DNA of 64,000 nt from Aspidapion aeneum (taxonomy: Eukaryota; Arthropoda; Insecta; Coleoptera; Brentidae): positions 30,355,351 to 30,419,350 of the forward strand of contig OY755047.1 in the NCBI GenBank assembly GCA_963576565.1, written 5' to 3'. This document shows positions 20,500 to 33,238 of the stretch, piece by piece. Numbering within the stretch: position 1 is the stretch's first letter; the number at the start of each line of letters is the position of its first letter. Both the position numbers and the translations under genes were made by a program. The notes below the pieces were generated by a model. It was given only the letters and a program-made list of their open reading frames with translations, had not been told where the DNA came from and made no database searches.

Positions 20500-22143
20500 G
20501 TAACATCTTAAAAATAATCTAAAACAATGGTGAACCTGTCAGTTATCTAATTAGTTTTTTGAATGACTATAACTTTTACTTTAATTTAATATCCCTTAAT
20601 TGGGGATATCTTTAGGGCAAATACTCGCGCCCGTTAATTAATAAAATGCCATTAATTACTTACACGATGTGAACGCCGCGTATACTAAAAGTGAAGAGAG
20701 GGATCCAACATGGCTGCTAGCATCAATTGTCATAATTTGAATTTTCGCGGGTTATTACATTTAATACTTAAACCTTAACAACAGTGAAAAGGGTTTTTGT
20801 GGGTTATGGGATAAGGCAATAAAAACTCTTTTCATTCTGTGGAACGGTTCGTCTATAATCTAAATAGAAACGATGATAAAAGAAAAACCCTTAATTAAAT
20901 ATGCAACATTAAATTATAAAATTCAGGAAACTAAATCACAGTAAAATTTTTTTTGAGTTTTGCCATAAGACTAGTTTCGCAGGACAACATACCCGTCCTC
21001 TCAACAAACATTATATAATTAAAACAAGCTAAGTACTACAATCCTAGGTCTACAAGTCTAGATTTAGGTTGAAGGTTTAATTTATTTTTCCCGTGAATGC
21101 AATAGTTTCTAATATTTATATAAATTGTTCATAAATAGCTTGCGATATGGGTCATCTTTTTTCGTTGTAACAAAGACATTATTTACACATAAAGGTTAGA
21201 AATAAATAAAAATAATATAATATTTTGGTTTAAAAATGGTGGCCATATTTAAACCTCCAAACGTCACTAGGAGATGTCCAATGCTTCGGCGAGCAGTAGT
21301 AAACTTAAACCCGACTGCCCGACTCCTACCGGACAAACTCGACTTTACACCCGACCGCATGTGATGTGTGATAAGCCAGAATGCAAGTCACCGCGCCCAG
21401 CTGAAGCTGATTGAATGTGTGTGCGTTAGGTTTTTAAATTCGACTGTCAAATTAAATTTTGTCTGTCACTTTTAATTTTTCAGATATTCCATAAAGTTGG
21501 TATTTTTCTTATGAAGTGACCCTCTTTTTATTCAATTTCTGGAATCAGCGTAAAATTTCGTTTAAAATGACGTGTCATACCCAATATTTTATTTCAATTT
21601 TTTTTTAACTATCTCTATCATTTTTAAAATATTATAAACCCAGTAATCAAATTAAAATATAAAATATAAACCAACAATGTAAAAAATACAATACAAAATA
21701 TTAAGAAATAAAATAGTTATTATATCAGAAAATAACAATTTTATGTAGTATCGCAAAAACTAAAAGTGAAAAAAGAAATTAAATTTGACTGTTGGTTACT
21801 GTATAAAAAAATTATAAACTAGGAATTTTCACCAAATTAAAATTTTTATTAATAAAAAGGTTTTAGTCTCCCTCCCTAAATGCTACCTTTTCAAAAATTC
21901 TTCGCAACTTAGTAGAGAGAGTATATTAAAATCCGGTTTATACCCGTCAGCTTTTGAAAGTTGAGCAAATGGGGGACAGTTTTTTCTATATCCCCTAAAA
22001 ACACCTTCAACCACCAGACATCGAATTTGAGACACTGTACAATACAGGTACAAATAGGTGGTCGTAAATTCACCCTTTGATAAGAGGAAAACTTTGTATC
22101 TCCGATTTTGTTCAAAATATAGTGAAATATTTGTAAATTTTAG
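20500..22143. other. Intron, little recognisable
   Basis: AT-rich, with a moderately GC-rich patch at 21240-21430 (CCCGACTGCCCGACTCC and neighbours). No coding frame, tandem repeat or clear inverted repeat was recognised. Confidence 0.5.
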
Positions 22144-22300
22144 TACATGGCTCTGGAACAAAATGGCGATGTAGTTCCATCCATGGATCCCAACAACTGC
22201 GAATCCGACTCTAACTCAAACGTCAAAAGCTCCAAATTTTTCGACTTTCATAAGTTATTGGAAAAAACTAGGAGATCGTCGAATAGTCATCATCATAGCG
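22144..22300 (+). CDS. FN3 receptor exon 12 (cytoplasmic tail)
   Basis: Acceptor AAATTTTAG, donor GTAAGT, phase 0 in and phase 1 out. It opens with Tyr in the context ENPQ|YMALEQNGDV, then DSNSNVKSSKFFDFHKLLEK and a Ser/His-rich end. YMAL resembles a hydrophobic SH2-binding site. No enzyme domain. The Met two codons in could be mistaken for a start, but the splice phases show this is an internal exon. Confidence 0.8.
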
Positions 22301-22496
22301 GTAAGTCTTATCTAATTAATTTGCGGAGATTGTCAGGTATTTTTTTGGTTAAAAAAGAAATAAAATCTCGGACTTCTCTACTGTAATGAGAAACTTTTTG
22401 CGATCAGTTTTTGACAGTTACATTTTATCCCAAATTTAGTTTTAAAAAAAACTGGCAAAATACTTTAAAAAATAAATGGATCCATGACGGATCTGA

Positions 22497-22904
22497 TACC
22501 TTCCTAGCTAGCCTATTAACACACTTCAACACTTAAAAACAGTTTTTGTAAATATCCTGGAAACTAAAGCTCCTACGAAGTTTACATTATTATATATTCC
22601 GAAAACCGCATATTGATGCAATGCTCCGTTCAAAAGTTAGCATTTTTAACATTTTTTAATTGTCGTCAAAGAAATGTCATTAGCATTAATAGATTTTGAC
22701 TAAAATGTAATCAGCTCATTAGATAAAAATCGGTTCAGCGGTTTAGGAGCTATCGTGTTACGGACAGAAAAAAAATATACACACACACATACATCATGAT
22801 ACTATTGCTAGGATAGGTCAAAATACACCCAAATAACACATTTCGGCGTTATCTGAAAAAGAAAATCATCGAAAACAGCCATTGCTGCGCGGGCTAGGAA
22901 GGTA
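22497..22904. mobile_element. MITE with TACCTTCCTAGC inverted ends
   Basis: The left end TACCTTCCTAGC and right end GCTAGGAAGGTA are inverted copies. Inside are GGTTCAGCGGTTTAGGAGCT, an (AC)n run, and ATCTGAAAAAGAAAATCATC. Related end sequences and an inverted copy of the internal block (GAACCAATTTTCATGAAC) recur at 50720-51330. Confidence 0.7.
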
Positions 22905-23721
22905 AAAAACAAATAAACAAAAACGGCGGGTAACAAGCACTTGACACTTTTAAACCAGAGCTCTACAAAATTTTATGTTAGAACATGATAAATTAAAAAC
23001 ATTCCATTAAATTCTTTGGTACCCCAGGATAAGGGATTTAGTTTTGGGTGGAGAAGATAGGAGGTTAGTAAGGTGGTTACTTTTTAACAAATCCAGTCTT
23101 TTTTTGGGTGTTCTTTTCAAACGAATAGATAGTAACATTCAACCACTGTACATGGGAAACCTATACACACTCAAGGATGGCTGAAAGTTATCATACATCC
23201 TTGACAGACGAGACAGTATCTAAGTTTTAAGTTTAAACATTCTGTTGCTGCGACACAAGAAGTCATAAGAAGTTTTTATTTATGAGCTGTGCATTTGTAG
23301 TAATAATGAAGAATTAACCACAATAGTTCACAACATTAAAAAGGACTTAAATAGAATGATTATTTGGGGAAATTAATAAAGTCAACGATCTCGACAATAA
23401 AAAACAAACCAAACGTAGCCAATTGTCTGAATTAGGTATATCGGGTATTTTCTAAAAAAATTATAATAAAATAAATTAAACTTAGCCAAACCATATAGGG
23501 CGGACAGGTCTCGTAACTTTCAGTAACCTCCGATTTTGCAGGAAATTTTTTGTTTATACATTTTTCAATTCCCTAAAAGATTCCGCGTCCATCGGTACTC
23601 CAAATGTCATTTATTTGTTGGTCCGAAAAGTAATATTCTGGTCCTAAACAATTCATTAAATAAACACCTTCCGTTGCTTTATGTTTTATTTTATCACGTT
23701 TTGAAATTGCATAGTAATAGA

Positions 23722-24635
23722 CAGGGCTTTCGGCACCTTCATATTTTATGAAAATATAAAAATTTTTTCAGGCTTCATAAAACTTCATATTTTTCATATT
23801 TTTTGCAATGAAGATCTACTGAGGTGGCTAATGTTGGCTCCAGTAGTGACTACTGTTGAAGCAAACAATTTGAAATTATCTTTTTCATTTAAAGTATACT
23901 TAAGCCTCTTTCCTTCCTCAATGTACAGCATGGCCTACTTTTATACTCGCTTATTAATAAAGATGGCGATCGGCTGATTTTACCTTACAGTGTTCTTTTT
24001 TTTGGTTCGGTTATTAGTTTTTGTTCGTACCTTATAGTTTTTATTATACGGAAGATTTTTTAAAATACCGTAATTTTGTAAAAACATTTTTATAGCAACT
24101 TTTTTTGCGGATAGAAATGTCATTGTCAAAATTTTTACAAAAAATTTGATTTTTCGCATCCTTTATTTAAAAACAAAAAATACTTTTCAAAATGTCAAAA
24201 AAAACTAAATGTTAAAGATTTTATTGTTCTTGCATAATCCCAAATTTATAACAATGAATTATTTTAAAACCTATACCGGTCAAAAATTTGGCAGCATCAT
24301 TTTTTTCTCAAAATAAGTTTGGATGAAAAAAGAGGTGAGGTGAAATCCACAGAAAATGTACTTTTAAAATATGTGCCTTATTTTTTTTGGCGATACCCCA
24401 TTCAGGCCTAACTTAACTTTTTCAAACTGTTAATACATCTCTTTATAAATAAATAAAAAAATTTTGGTTAGTAAATATATTTTCCAAAAAAAATCAACCG
24501 GCCATATGGAAAGAATTTTTTTTTAAATTTATATTTCCTTCATATTTTTTTTTCATAATTTCATATTTTTCATATTTTTATGTAAAGATTTCATATTTTT
24601 CATATTATTTTGCTGGTTATCTGTTGAGAGCCCTG
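23722..24635. mobile_element. Non-autonomous element with CAGGGCT ends (hAT-like)
   Basis: Begins CAGGGCTTTCGG and ends GAGAGCCCTG, flanked by AATAGA on both sides. Many TTCATATTTTTCATATTTTT runs lie near both ends, in inverted arrangement. CAGGG ends are usual for hAT elements, but the flanking direct repeat I can see is only 6 bases, so the class is provisional. 22905-23721 holds nothing else recognised. Confidence 0.5.
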
Positions 24636-24953
24636 AATAGAATATATTATTATCATTACTATTAAAATGTTTTTGTCGCGTTTTATAAATTATAAAGGCA
24701 TAAAAAGATATAAAAAGATACAAAAATTAAATTAAATTAAAATTGAATCTTTAAAAAAATCGTAACTTGAGAAGCCTATGCTACGCTAGTAAAATGTGTT
24801 ATATTATTTACATCAAAACTTCATTTTTAGTATATGGTCTTTGGGTTAGCAGTAGGGGCTGTTAAAAGAAAACATAATTCGGATTTGATTAAGAAGTTTA
24901 GGCATGTTGGAAAAGGTTAAAATTCTTACGATTTTCTGTAATTTTTGTTTCAG

Positions 24954-25348
24954 GTCAGTTAGGGAGCTCCCGAAGAAGTTCATCTTGCTGCTCGCTGAAT
25001 GCTGATTCGCTGAACGCAACTCAAAGCACCAATTTAGACGAGTCGCAGGCGAGTCACAGCCTACTCGACAAATCAAAAACATCTGTCCAATGTCAAGAGG
25101 GCGATGCTATAGACAAGCTGTCATCGAAGGGTCATCAAAATTTCGCCGAGACCGACTCGCTCCGATCTTTGGACGACTCGTATACCACGTTTCGCCACAA
25201 AAACTTAGACGAGTCACTGCTGAGTCACAGTTGTCCCGATGACTCGTCGAAGAATTTTAAACTGAGTCACGATTTGGACGATTTATATCTAAATCGTTCG
25301 ATGCAGAGTAGAAATCGGCTATCACCTATCTTAGTTCCCAATGGATGA
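24954..25348 (+). CDS. FN3 receptor last exon (tail end and stop)
   Basis: Acceptor GTTTCAG, two bases complete the glycine codon, then 130 codons to TGA at 25346-25348. Very Ser-rich (SSRRSSSCCSLNADSLNATQ). It holds an internal repeat: NLDESQASHSLLD, NLDESLLSHSCPD and the looser LSHDLDDLY. Tyrosines occur in DDSYTTF and DDLYLNRS. The protein ends LSPILVPNG, which is not a classical PDZ ligand. With upstream exons the visible protein is 764 residues. Domeless-like or another FN3 receptor is possible; a homology search is needed to name it. Confidence 0.85.
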
Positions 25349-25810
25349 AATTCGTTCTACCATAGAAAAAAAGGTATTTTTGAGTTTCCTTTACACCACG
25401 GCCTTATTTTACAGATAAACAAACCCCACAGGACTGATTTAGATAACAATAATATTTTTTCTAATGTAATAGGACGCGTCGATTATTGTTTTTTTTTTGA
25501 CATTTGCGTTAGAAAAGATATTTTTTTAGCAAAAATTGCTTGCTCAATTTTTGAGTAGAATCAAGAAATCTCTATACCATAGATCTGTCACTATTTGACA
25601 AATACCTACACTCCTGCAGACTAAGCCTGGTTCATGCTCATCAAATCAATTTTCTGACAACAATAAATGCCTAAAAGTTAATTAATTTTTGCATCTCCGA
25701 ATCTAAAAACTTGCAAAATTTTTGTTATTTTAAGATTTGTTCCAAAAAACAGGTATTTAGGTTAAAATTGTGAATTTTTACAACGTTTGGTATTACCTAG
25801 ACTTAAAATA
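25349..25810 (+). other. Probable 3' UTR of the receptor gene
   Basis: AT-rich sequence after the stop codon. AATAAA-type signals occur later (for example around 26540 and 26818), but none can be chosen as the polyadenylation site without transcript data. Confidence 0.45.
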
Positions 25811-26353
25811 CAAGGTGTTTCCAAATTCAATAACATAATTTTAGTGTTGAATTCCGTATGGGTTCAAATTTTGCCCGAAATTTTACCATACACAACACTG
25901 ATATTCCATTATTTGGCCAAATCTTTGTCCTAATAGAAATAAAAAACGAGAAAGCGGAACGCGTCGAAATTTTGCGGGGTGGTTTTGTAAAGCATTTTTA
26001 ACAATCTTATTAGTTTTCGCTAATTCATCTTATTCGAAAAATAAAAAAAATGTTATGGCTTAAACAGAAATAAATATTTTAAAACAATGTTTGGCATTTC
26101 AGTAGTCTAGTTGTGTTATAGAAAACTGTAGCGAAATCGTTTCGTTTTTTGAATTAAATCTTATTTGGTATGCCTAATAGTGTAGTGCCTATAACTAAAT
26201 ATACATGCCAAATTTTAGCTAAATATCTCAAACACTGCAGGAGCTATAAAAAAAATTAAACTAAGGGTTTGTATCCCTATGAACTTTTTGTTTTGAAATA
26301 ATTTAGAGGGATTTAACAACTAAATTATGTTATTGAATTTTGAAACACCATGT
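25811..26353. mobile_element. Foldback MITE, ACAAGGTGTTTC family (copy 1)
   Basis: Left end ACAAGGTGTTTCCAAATTCA, then ATAACATAATTTTAGTGTTG. Right end AAATTATGTTATTGAATTTT, then GAAACACCATGTA, inverted to it. A second copy occupies about 60466-61135. Confidence 0.7.
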
Positions 26354-28692
26354 ATAGTTTCGATAAGTCGGTTAATGTTGTAATGTAAAGTTAATTTTTG
26401 GGCACGAACTGGCTTTATTTATTCAAAACATAAGTTTTTTTAAAGAAATAAACAATACCCGAAACGTCAATTTTTGACATTCGAGTACGTAAAAATTGTG
26501 TACCTGAACGTAATAACATATAGAATTTTTCTATACCTAAATAAAAGAATAAAACTAACCCTATAATAATAAATAAAACATATTTTGTAGAGAATCATTG
26601 ATTGAATGAATGATTTGTGAGTGAATGGATAAAGTTATATTGAGGATTCCCAATCACACTGTCATATTTTTGACGTTTTACAGTAAATTTTTCTTAATTT
26701 AATTGCAATAACAAAAAAGGAATTTCACATCAAAGATCTAGATTTTGTATTAAAGCATATTATTTTATAGATACAAAAATATTGTTTCAAATATTACAAA
26801 ATAAACAAATGTATCAAAAATAAAGAATGAGTCTTTATTTTTGTTTCTGCAAATAAAAAGAAAAATTTGACAGTTAAATGTCGAAAAATTGAGGAAGAAC
26901 CTGTCAATGTTTTAAAATGAGGGATTACTGTTGGTTGTTACCTTTCAAGATATTGCGAGCTATTATTTCCTTTGTATTTTGAATGTCATTTTCATGGGTT
27001 TTTTAATAAAGCAAATGTTGAACTGTCAAAACTGTGCTTTATGAAAAAACATATGAATATGAAATATTGAAAACCAATTGTACCCATACTTTACTACTTA
27101 TACAAGGGGTTCTGAAAATGATTAACTACAGCTAAGTAGGAGATTTTTACAATGAAACAAAACTTTTTTTTATATAAAAAAATTATTCTATCTTTATTTG
27201 TTTTCTTTATATTTCAAATATTTATCTATCGGCTTATAGTTTATCTTATTTTTATTTCCCTCCTTTGTTTTTAGTGGATTATTTTGGGGACACCCTGTAA
27301 AGACTATCACCTTAAAACAGTACAACTACTTACAGTGTTGTTAAGTAATATGTGTTGTGCCTTTGTGTACTTGTACAAAAATTTGAAAACATGGTATTTG
27401 GTAAATTGTTAGTAACCTTATATTTTAAATTTTGAAAAAATAATCATAGACAACGATTTATTTTCTTATGTAAATAAATTTTAGGTTTTAATTCCAGTTT
27501 TCTTTTCTACGGGATTCTTAAAGAGTGCAAAAATTTAATGGAGTATTTTTTGGTAAAAATAATCCTTTTTTGTTTTAAAAGTAGCACTTTTTTGTTAATT
27601 ATTTAATGTGTGTTGTTATTACAAAAAAATATTTTAAGTTTTAATATTTTAATTTTTGAGTCCAATTTGGGAATTGTTCCTACATGCCTGAACTATCAAA
27701 AAACTTTACATTTTTATTGTGCAAAAGAAAAGTAAAATAAATAAATATTTTTGGTAGGTATTTCTAATAGCAGAAAATAATTATTTTTTATTAAACTGTG
27801 AGAGATACGTATTTACGTAACTGACTGACTGTATGTCGATTAAATAAAATAATATTATTTTTACAGGACAGTATTTATTTTATTTCTATTTATGTTTTAA
27901 TTTAAACTAATGACCCATATCTACTGGTAATGGTAAAATACCGATCTGCTTATAAAACATTAAAACCTTGTAAAAGTATCGCCTTTAAACAACAGTGGCA
28001 CTATTTTTATCCAAAACAGCTTCCTTACTTTCTGCACTCATAAAGGTCCTGAATATTTATAAAGTAACACACATTTGGTAAGTTTTTAAAAATTACGGAA
28101 TTTTTTTCTAAGAGGACTTCACTAAATTTACTGAAGCTAGTTGTTTGCCCAACATTTTTTTATATTAATTATCAATTTGAAGCAGATTATTGTAAAGAAT
28201 AAAAATGATTTTCAAACATTACTATCAGGTAAAATAATTTTGTTTCTCATTGTTTTTTTCGTGAGTGTTACATATATTGCTCCCAAAAAAAAATTACTAA
28301 CAGAACACCAACCTCTATGTAATAATATGTTGTGAACCCGTCACAGCGTAAAGCTAGGCTGAATCGGACACGCTCAGTGTGTAAAATTAAATAGAAACCA
28401 GGAAAGAAATAAACCCAATGCATTTTTATTAAGCTTGTTTAAGCTTATTACAGAGTCAAACGTTACTGTTTAGAAAAAATCGATGAAGGCCGACTTTTCG
28501 AGAGTTTCAAAAACCCATCATTTAGACATACATAGGGCATATTCTTAAATTACGTAACCCCGCATTCCCCTTCCGTAATGCATTTTTAAGAAAGAATACA
28601 TTAAAGAATCATAAAAGTGTAAAGTGAAGCTTAATTATCCCCCTCCCCCCTTGAGCGTTACTTACTATAATAATGGACCCATACACATAGAT
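26354..28692. other. AT-rich intergenic stretch
   Basis: No gene, long inverted repeat or tandem repeat was recognised. 28540-28670 resembles 49330-49400 and 49610-49740 (the TTAAATTACGTAA.. and CCTCCCCC..GAGCGTTAC blocks), suggesting a dispersed repeat. Confidence 0.5.
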
Positions 28693-29201
28693 ACAGGGTA
28701 ACTCAGATAAAAGTAGTAGTAGTGTGGTGTAGGCTCTGGGCCTGGGGACTAGGCACATAAAGCGCCCTGTTCTCCAACCCCCGGACATCCCCCTACTGCG
28801 TCCTTCCTTCGCTCAGGAATCTGCCCGTCTTCTGTACAAAGGGCAGAATATCAGGCCACCTCAGATTCAAAAGGTCCTCTGTCTCAAAGGCTTCCTCTTT
28901 GAATACCTAAAGTGGCGCAATTCCGGGTCCAATTAGTTTCAAAATATTGAGAAAAACTTAAGTCCTTAAAAATATCGCTAACGTCATTTGATTGGCCTAG
29001 TCTTATTTATATAGTTTTCTTCAATAACTTTTTGGGAATTATTTTAAAACCCATTGTAGATATTTTTAACTTCGACACAGGATTTGATTGGGCTGGCAAT
29101 AGCGCCACTTTTTTGCTTTTTAACCAATATCGTAAGTGTTAATGTTTCAGAAATTCCCATAAAGCCCTATGTAGTTACTTTTATCTGGACACCCTGTAGA
29201 C
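28693..29201. mobile_element. MITE with ACAGGGT ends carrying a LINE tail
   Basis: Left end ACAGGGTAACTCAGATAAAA and right end TTTTATCTGGACACCCTGT are inverted copies flanked by TA. At about 28710-28905 a GC-rich segment is inserted which, on the minus strand, reads LLNLRWPDILPFVQKTGRFL, the C-terminal ending of a LINE ORF2. So this is a LINE fragment nested in a MITE. Confidence 0.65.
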
Positions 29202-30358
29202 AAATAGACACACCGACCCATCCTGGTAGAGAAAATTGCACGAAAAATGACTAATTTAGGTTAGAAAATCTCCAAAGGGCACATTTGTGAAGGTATCAAA
29301 AAAAAATATTTTTAAACGTAAATAATACGTTTTCTATTTTTAGAGTTGCAGGCAAACAAAATACTTATGGTTTACGTCAAAATTCGACAAAATTTCAATA
29401 ATGCGTCATAAAGTAGAGATTTCAGTTAATTAGAAAATAATAAAACTAACATCAACAAATTCTCACAAACTAAAGTTTCAGTCCAACAAAAACTATATGT
29501 ATATATATATATATATATACTTAACCATGTCCACCTAGATTAGCCAAACGTTCCACTGTGCAACGGTCAGAAATATTTTTGAATTATAACAAATGCCAGG
29601 GATTTAAGGCATGTATGGTTCTACGAAGGAGTGCAACGTACAGAGAGGAATATGTCTAATGATGGTTTAATCAACTGAAACGTAACCAAACTAAAACTAT
29701 TGTTTTTTCCACCGATACGGAAATCAACGGTTGATAAATTAAAAGTTTAAAATGGCATGCTTACATCTATGTAAAAACTAAAAAACTTTCGAAAGCCTTA
29801 TTTGCCGTGCCTAAAATTTTAATCGACTCTTTATTTTGTTGGGTCTTCTTGTGCACCAAAAAATATCTTTATTGTGTTCTATTTTTGTTTGGCGAACAGT
29901 CTATAACGCGCCCTCGAAGACATGCAAGAGAAACAAAATTACTTTTTGCGATAGCCACAAAAAAATTAGATTTACAATTCACCGGTACTATAATTTATGT
30001 ATGTAAAAATTATTTTCACAGGTGTTTTATTTTTTATTAAATAAAAATGTGTTTTTCACTTTAGTACCAAATCGAAATATATAGCAAGAAATACTTTTTT
30101 TTAATTTGAGCTTACTCAGCTTGTAAATTTGATGTGGTACATCTTTGAAAAGTCTAAAAATTATTAAGAAGCTTATAAAAATGCTCAAACAATTAAGATA
30201 AGTGTAAATATAGGTGTAAAGGAAAGTTTAATTTGTTGATAACAATATGCGATGCGCTAAACCGGTGCATATACTTAAAAAAAAAATAGTAATAATCAGG
30301 GTTCTCCGTAAATAATATTATCACAGACCAACAGTAGATCTTTTATGTAAACTTTTTT
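29202..30358. other. AT-rich stretch with a TA microsatellite
   Basis: A (TA)n run lies at about 29497-29518. The open frame at 29807-30040 has no recognisable protein features. Nothing else seen. Confidence 0.5.
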
Positions 30359-30800
30359 TCACAGTAATGGCCAAAAATATTAGCAACCCTCTAAAATTTT
30401 ATAAAAATCTGGTTCTGTAGCAACTGTCAAATGCTAAAAAAAAGTTTCACTGTGAAATTTTAGGCAAAAATTACTGATAACATTCGAAAGAGCGTTAAAA
30501 ATTATGTACCTCCTGAAAAAAAGTTACTACAATTAACAAAGGATAGCCTATAATTTTTAAATTTGGTAAGTGATCAATTTTAGCAGAAATCTTGAAAAAT
30601 TGGTTATTCTTAACAATTGTTTTTCTAGACTATCCTTTTTAACTCTGTTTAATTTGTTGGTGGTAAACATACAATATTAGCCCCTCTTTGAATGTTACTA
30701 TCCAATTTTTGCCTAAAATTACAGAGAAGCAACTTTTTTAGATTTTTTTAAACGTGACAAAAAGGCACTACAAAATTTGATTAGAAAAATCTACGAAACA
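30359..30800. mobile_element. Tc1-like MITE relic (GGCCAAAAATATTAGCAACC end)
   Basis: The left end CACAGTAATGGCCAAAAATA continues TTAGCAACC, similar to the inverted end TTGGCCACTACTGTA at 59675-59688. Inner arms are partly complementary (GGCAAAAATTACTGATAACATTCG against CGAATG-like GAATGTTACTATCC). The right end is unclear. Confidence 0.5.
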
Positions 30801-31417
30801 TGAACTCAGAAATGGTTTGGAGTATGCATTCAGATGCACCTATAGTTTTTTGATAGTTGGTGCAGGATCAGAATTGAGTTGAGCGATATAAGTATTTCGG
30901 TTTTTGTTTCTCTCGTATTTTGGTAGATGACGCTCTTGCGGCTTTGGTGATTCTGTTTTCTCACTTTAAACGTATGATGAGAGACAAAACCGTCTAACTT
31001 TGCAAGGGTGTCACATTGACCAAGCAGTGTTCTGAGGAGTCCCATAAGGACGAAACAGTTAACTGTCAACACTTATTAGGTGTCCATTAGGTCTTGGACC
31101 CCCGTTAGGTTAAGCTTTCGAGCTACCCACGGAAAAATACTAGAGACACTAAACCTGAATTGAATTTAAAGCTTGTTTTTCTTAGCTTTGAGGTCATTTA
31201 AATATCAAACTATTATTGGTCTGTGATTTTTTTAGTTTTAATCAGCTCAGGGTACACACACACACATTCCGCAAATGTTTTGACATACAAAATGAAGTAT
31301 TACGTTGGGGCCGCTTGTTTTAATAGTTTTAATTTTATTAATAAAACCTTAACTAATTTACACGTCGTATTTCGACACGGTACCATCTAGTTCATGGTAA
31401 ACCAAAGTGGCCAAAAA
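30801..31417. other. Spacer, no clear feature
   Basis: An (AC)n run at about 31255-31265 and a segment around 31080-31150 (TTAGGTCTTGGACC, CGAGCTACCCA) that loosely resembles 39000-39115. No gene. Confidence 0.4.
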
Positions 31418-31795
31418 TATTACAAATTCCTAAAATTGTATAAAAATGTAATCCTCATCAAGTTTAATGTGCGTTTTTATCACGTTTTAAAAAAGCTAAA
31501 ACATTTTTTTTTTATTTTAGTCAAAAATGTCTACTTTTTCGTGGAAAGGGTAAACATATACATACCTTCTGAAAATTTTACAATTTAACAAGGGAAGTTC
31601 TAAATTAAAATAACCAATTTTACATGATTTCTGCTAATCATTTTTGTCAAATTTAAAATAACACCCTATACATGTTTTTATCGGTAGTTTTAAACGTAAA
31701 ACAAAACCGCAATAAATTTTATGAGAAAAATCATCGAAAGACGTAATTTTTGGATATTTACTACAGGATTAGATTTTTATACTATTTTAGGAAAT
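31418..31795. mobile_element. Foldback relic of the Tc1-like MITE family
   Basis: CCTAAAATTGTATAAAAATG with TAATCCTCATC near the left is inverted against AGGATTAGATTTTTATACTA with TTTTAGG near the right. The sequence before it (GTGGCCAAAAATATTA) is the family terminus. Confidence 0.55.
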
Positions 31796-32048
31796 AGCTA
31801 TATATTGAAAAGTGTGAATTTGCCTGTGAAATCTGTTTTGTACCCTTTTAATGTTACCTTAACCATATTTTTTCAATGCAAATAGTCAGGATAGAATCAT
31901 TTTTCCACTACAGTTTTAGAAATAGTTTAATTTATTACATTTTTTGGCGTGCTTTTGAGCTAAATGTTCATTTCAACAGTTGCCTTCTTGAAAAAAAAAT
32001 ATTTTTAATAATTTTCAAATAAACGCTAATAAAAAGAATATTTGTGAT

Positions 32049-32404
32049 TAGGGATGGGCGGAACAGCGTATTTTTAGGAACAGGTACAAACTGTTCCGGT
32101 TCCAGAAAAAAACCTGTTCCAAAAATTCTGCTCTCCTGTTCCGAACTGGACTGGTCAAAATAGCGTAGCGTGCCTCACGGGGCGGGAGGTCGAATGTTAA
32201 AAAGGGCGCCCACACTAAAATTCGTGACCAAAATAAAAAAAGGTCAGCAGGTCTTCACTTGCTTTCTTTGTTCGTAGACTGCCGATTATTTCTGTTATCC
32301 GTGGATTGTGTTAAGATTTAAAAACAAAACTGTTCCGACCAAACGGAACAACTTGGAAAACCTGTTCCGAAATGAACAGGTACTGCTCCGTGAGCCCATC
32401 CCTA
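32049..32404. mobile_element. hAT-type MITE with 8-bp target duplication
   Basis: Terminal inverted repeats TAGGGATGGGC / GCCCATCCCTA, with TTTGTGAT repeated directly on each side (32041-32048 and 32405-32412). Further inverted GTTCCGAA/CTGTTCC motifs lie inside. The 8-bp duplication and TAGGGATGGGC-type ends are hAT features. The interior is only 356 bp and non-coding; 160-bp G+C-richer core. Confidence 0.9.
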
Positions 32405-32878
32405 TTTGTGATTAGAAAATATGTTTATTTGAAAACTATTAAATATATTTGCTAGCTTGAGACGCCAAAAATTCAATTAATACATTCACAAAACATTCCT
32501 ACAGCGACCGGTGTACAAAAAAATCATGCAATAGTTTCTGCGCGATACATATGCCTAATTTAGCTTTTCTTGGTAACTTCGTGCAGGATTGTGATTAGCT
32601 ATTAAAGGCAAAATGTAAAGTTGCGTGCCATTTTTTAGAGTTGCAGCAACAAGTCGCATAAGCATTTAGTGTCCAAGAAAATCGAAATTAAGTAATTTGT
32701 GTTATTAATTGTTTATATTTTCTTCTATAGTTGTTTAATTTGAGTATATTATGTAATTTTACTGCCCGTAACTTATTTTGTTGTTGATCTGTACAGATTT
32801 TTAGTGCGTTTATATTTTACGTTTTCAACTTTGTTTATGGAATTAAGATAATATTTTTAAATTTTTATTAAGTTATGC
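32405..32878. other. Spacer, no feature seen
   Basis: AT-rich, no recognisable structure. Confidence 0.4.
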
Positions 32879-33238
32879 TTGGTAAGAATTGCCTTCTCAC
32901 ACCGCTCTTAAACAAAGTATAGGTTTTTCGAAAGGACCTAAAAAAAACTAAAAGCGTGGAGTGATTATCTGAAGTCACTAGAGTGTAACGCACTGGTTTT
33001 TAAAAGACTGCTACTTATAACATAATTAATTATACGATATTAACTTACATCACTAAATTTAATTATTAATCTTTTTTTTAATTGTCAAAAAATTACGGGG
33101 TCAAGCAGCGGCGATATTTAAATTTAGTGTGCTACACTCTAGTGATGTCAAGCAATTAGTCCCTAGTTTCAGTTTTTTTAAGCCTTTTCAAAAACACCAT
33201 GCTTTGTTTAAGGGCGGTGTGTTCTCTTAGTTACCAAC
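32879..33238. mobile_element. Palindromic MITE
   Basis: TTGGTAAGAATTGCCTTCTC with ACACCGCTCTTAAACAAAG is inverted against CTTTGTTTAAGGGCGGTGTG with TTCTCTTAGTTACCAA. Inner arms CACTAGAGTGTAACGCAC and GTGTGCTACACTCTAGTG also pair. The arms are about 120 bp around an AT-rich loop. Confidence 0.75.

Larger units (their letters stand above)
913..25348 (+). other. Gene-level view: FN3 single-pass receptor, 5' partial
   Basis: Thirteen exons with matching phases give one open frame. Order: an incomplete FN3 module, an FN3 module with a long insertion (exons 2-4), two complete FN3 modules (exons 5-6 and 7-8), a stalk, a transmembrane helix, and a Ser/Asn-rich tail of about 240 residues. FN3 modules mostly start at phase-1 introns, as in other shuffled receptor genes, except the module opening at exon 5 (phase 0). 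The YxxQ motif and lack of an enzyme domain would suit a Domeless/gp130-like cytokine receptor feeding JAK/STAT, but I cannot confirm the cytokine-binding hallmarks, so no symbol is given. Confidence 0.7.

Noticed and set aside
22147..22386. Separate small gene starting at the Met of YMALEQNG
   Set aside because: It is internal to receptor exon 12; acceptor, donor and phases match the neighbouring exons.
17222..25348. Receptor tyrosine kinase or phosphatase (Sevenless, Lar, Ptp types)
   Set aside because: The complete cytoplasmic tail to the stop codon has no kinase or phosphatase motifs.
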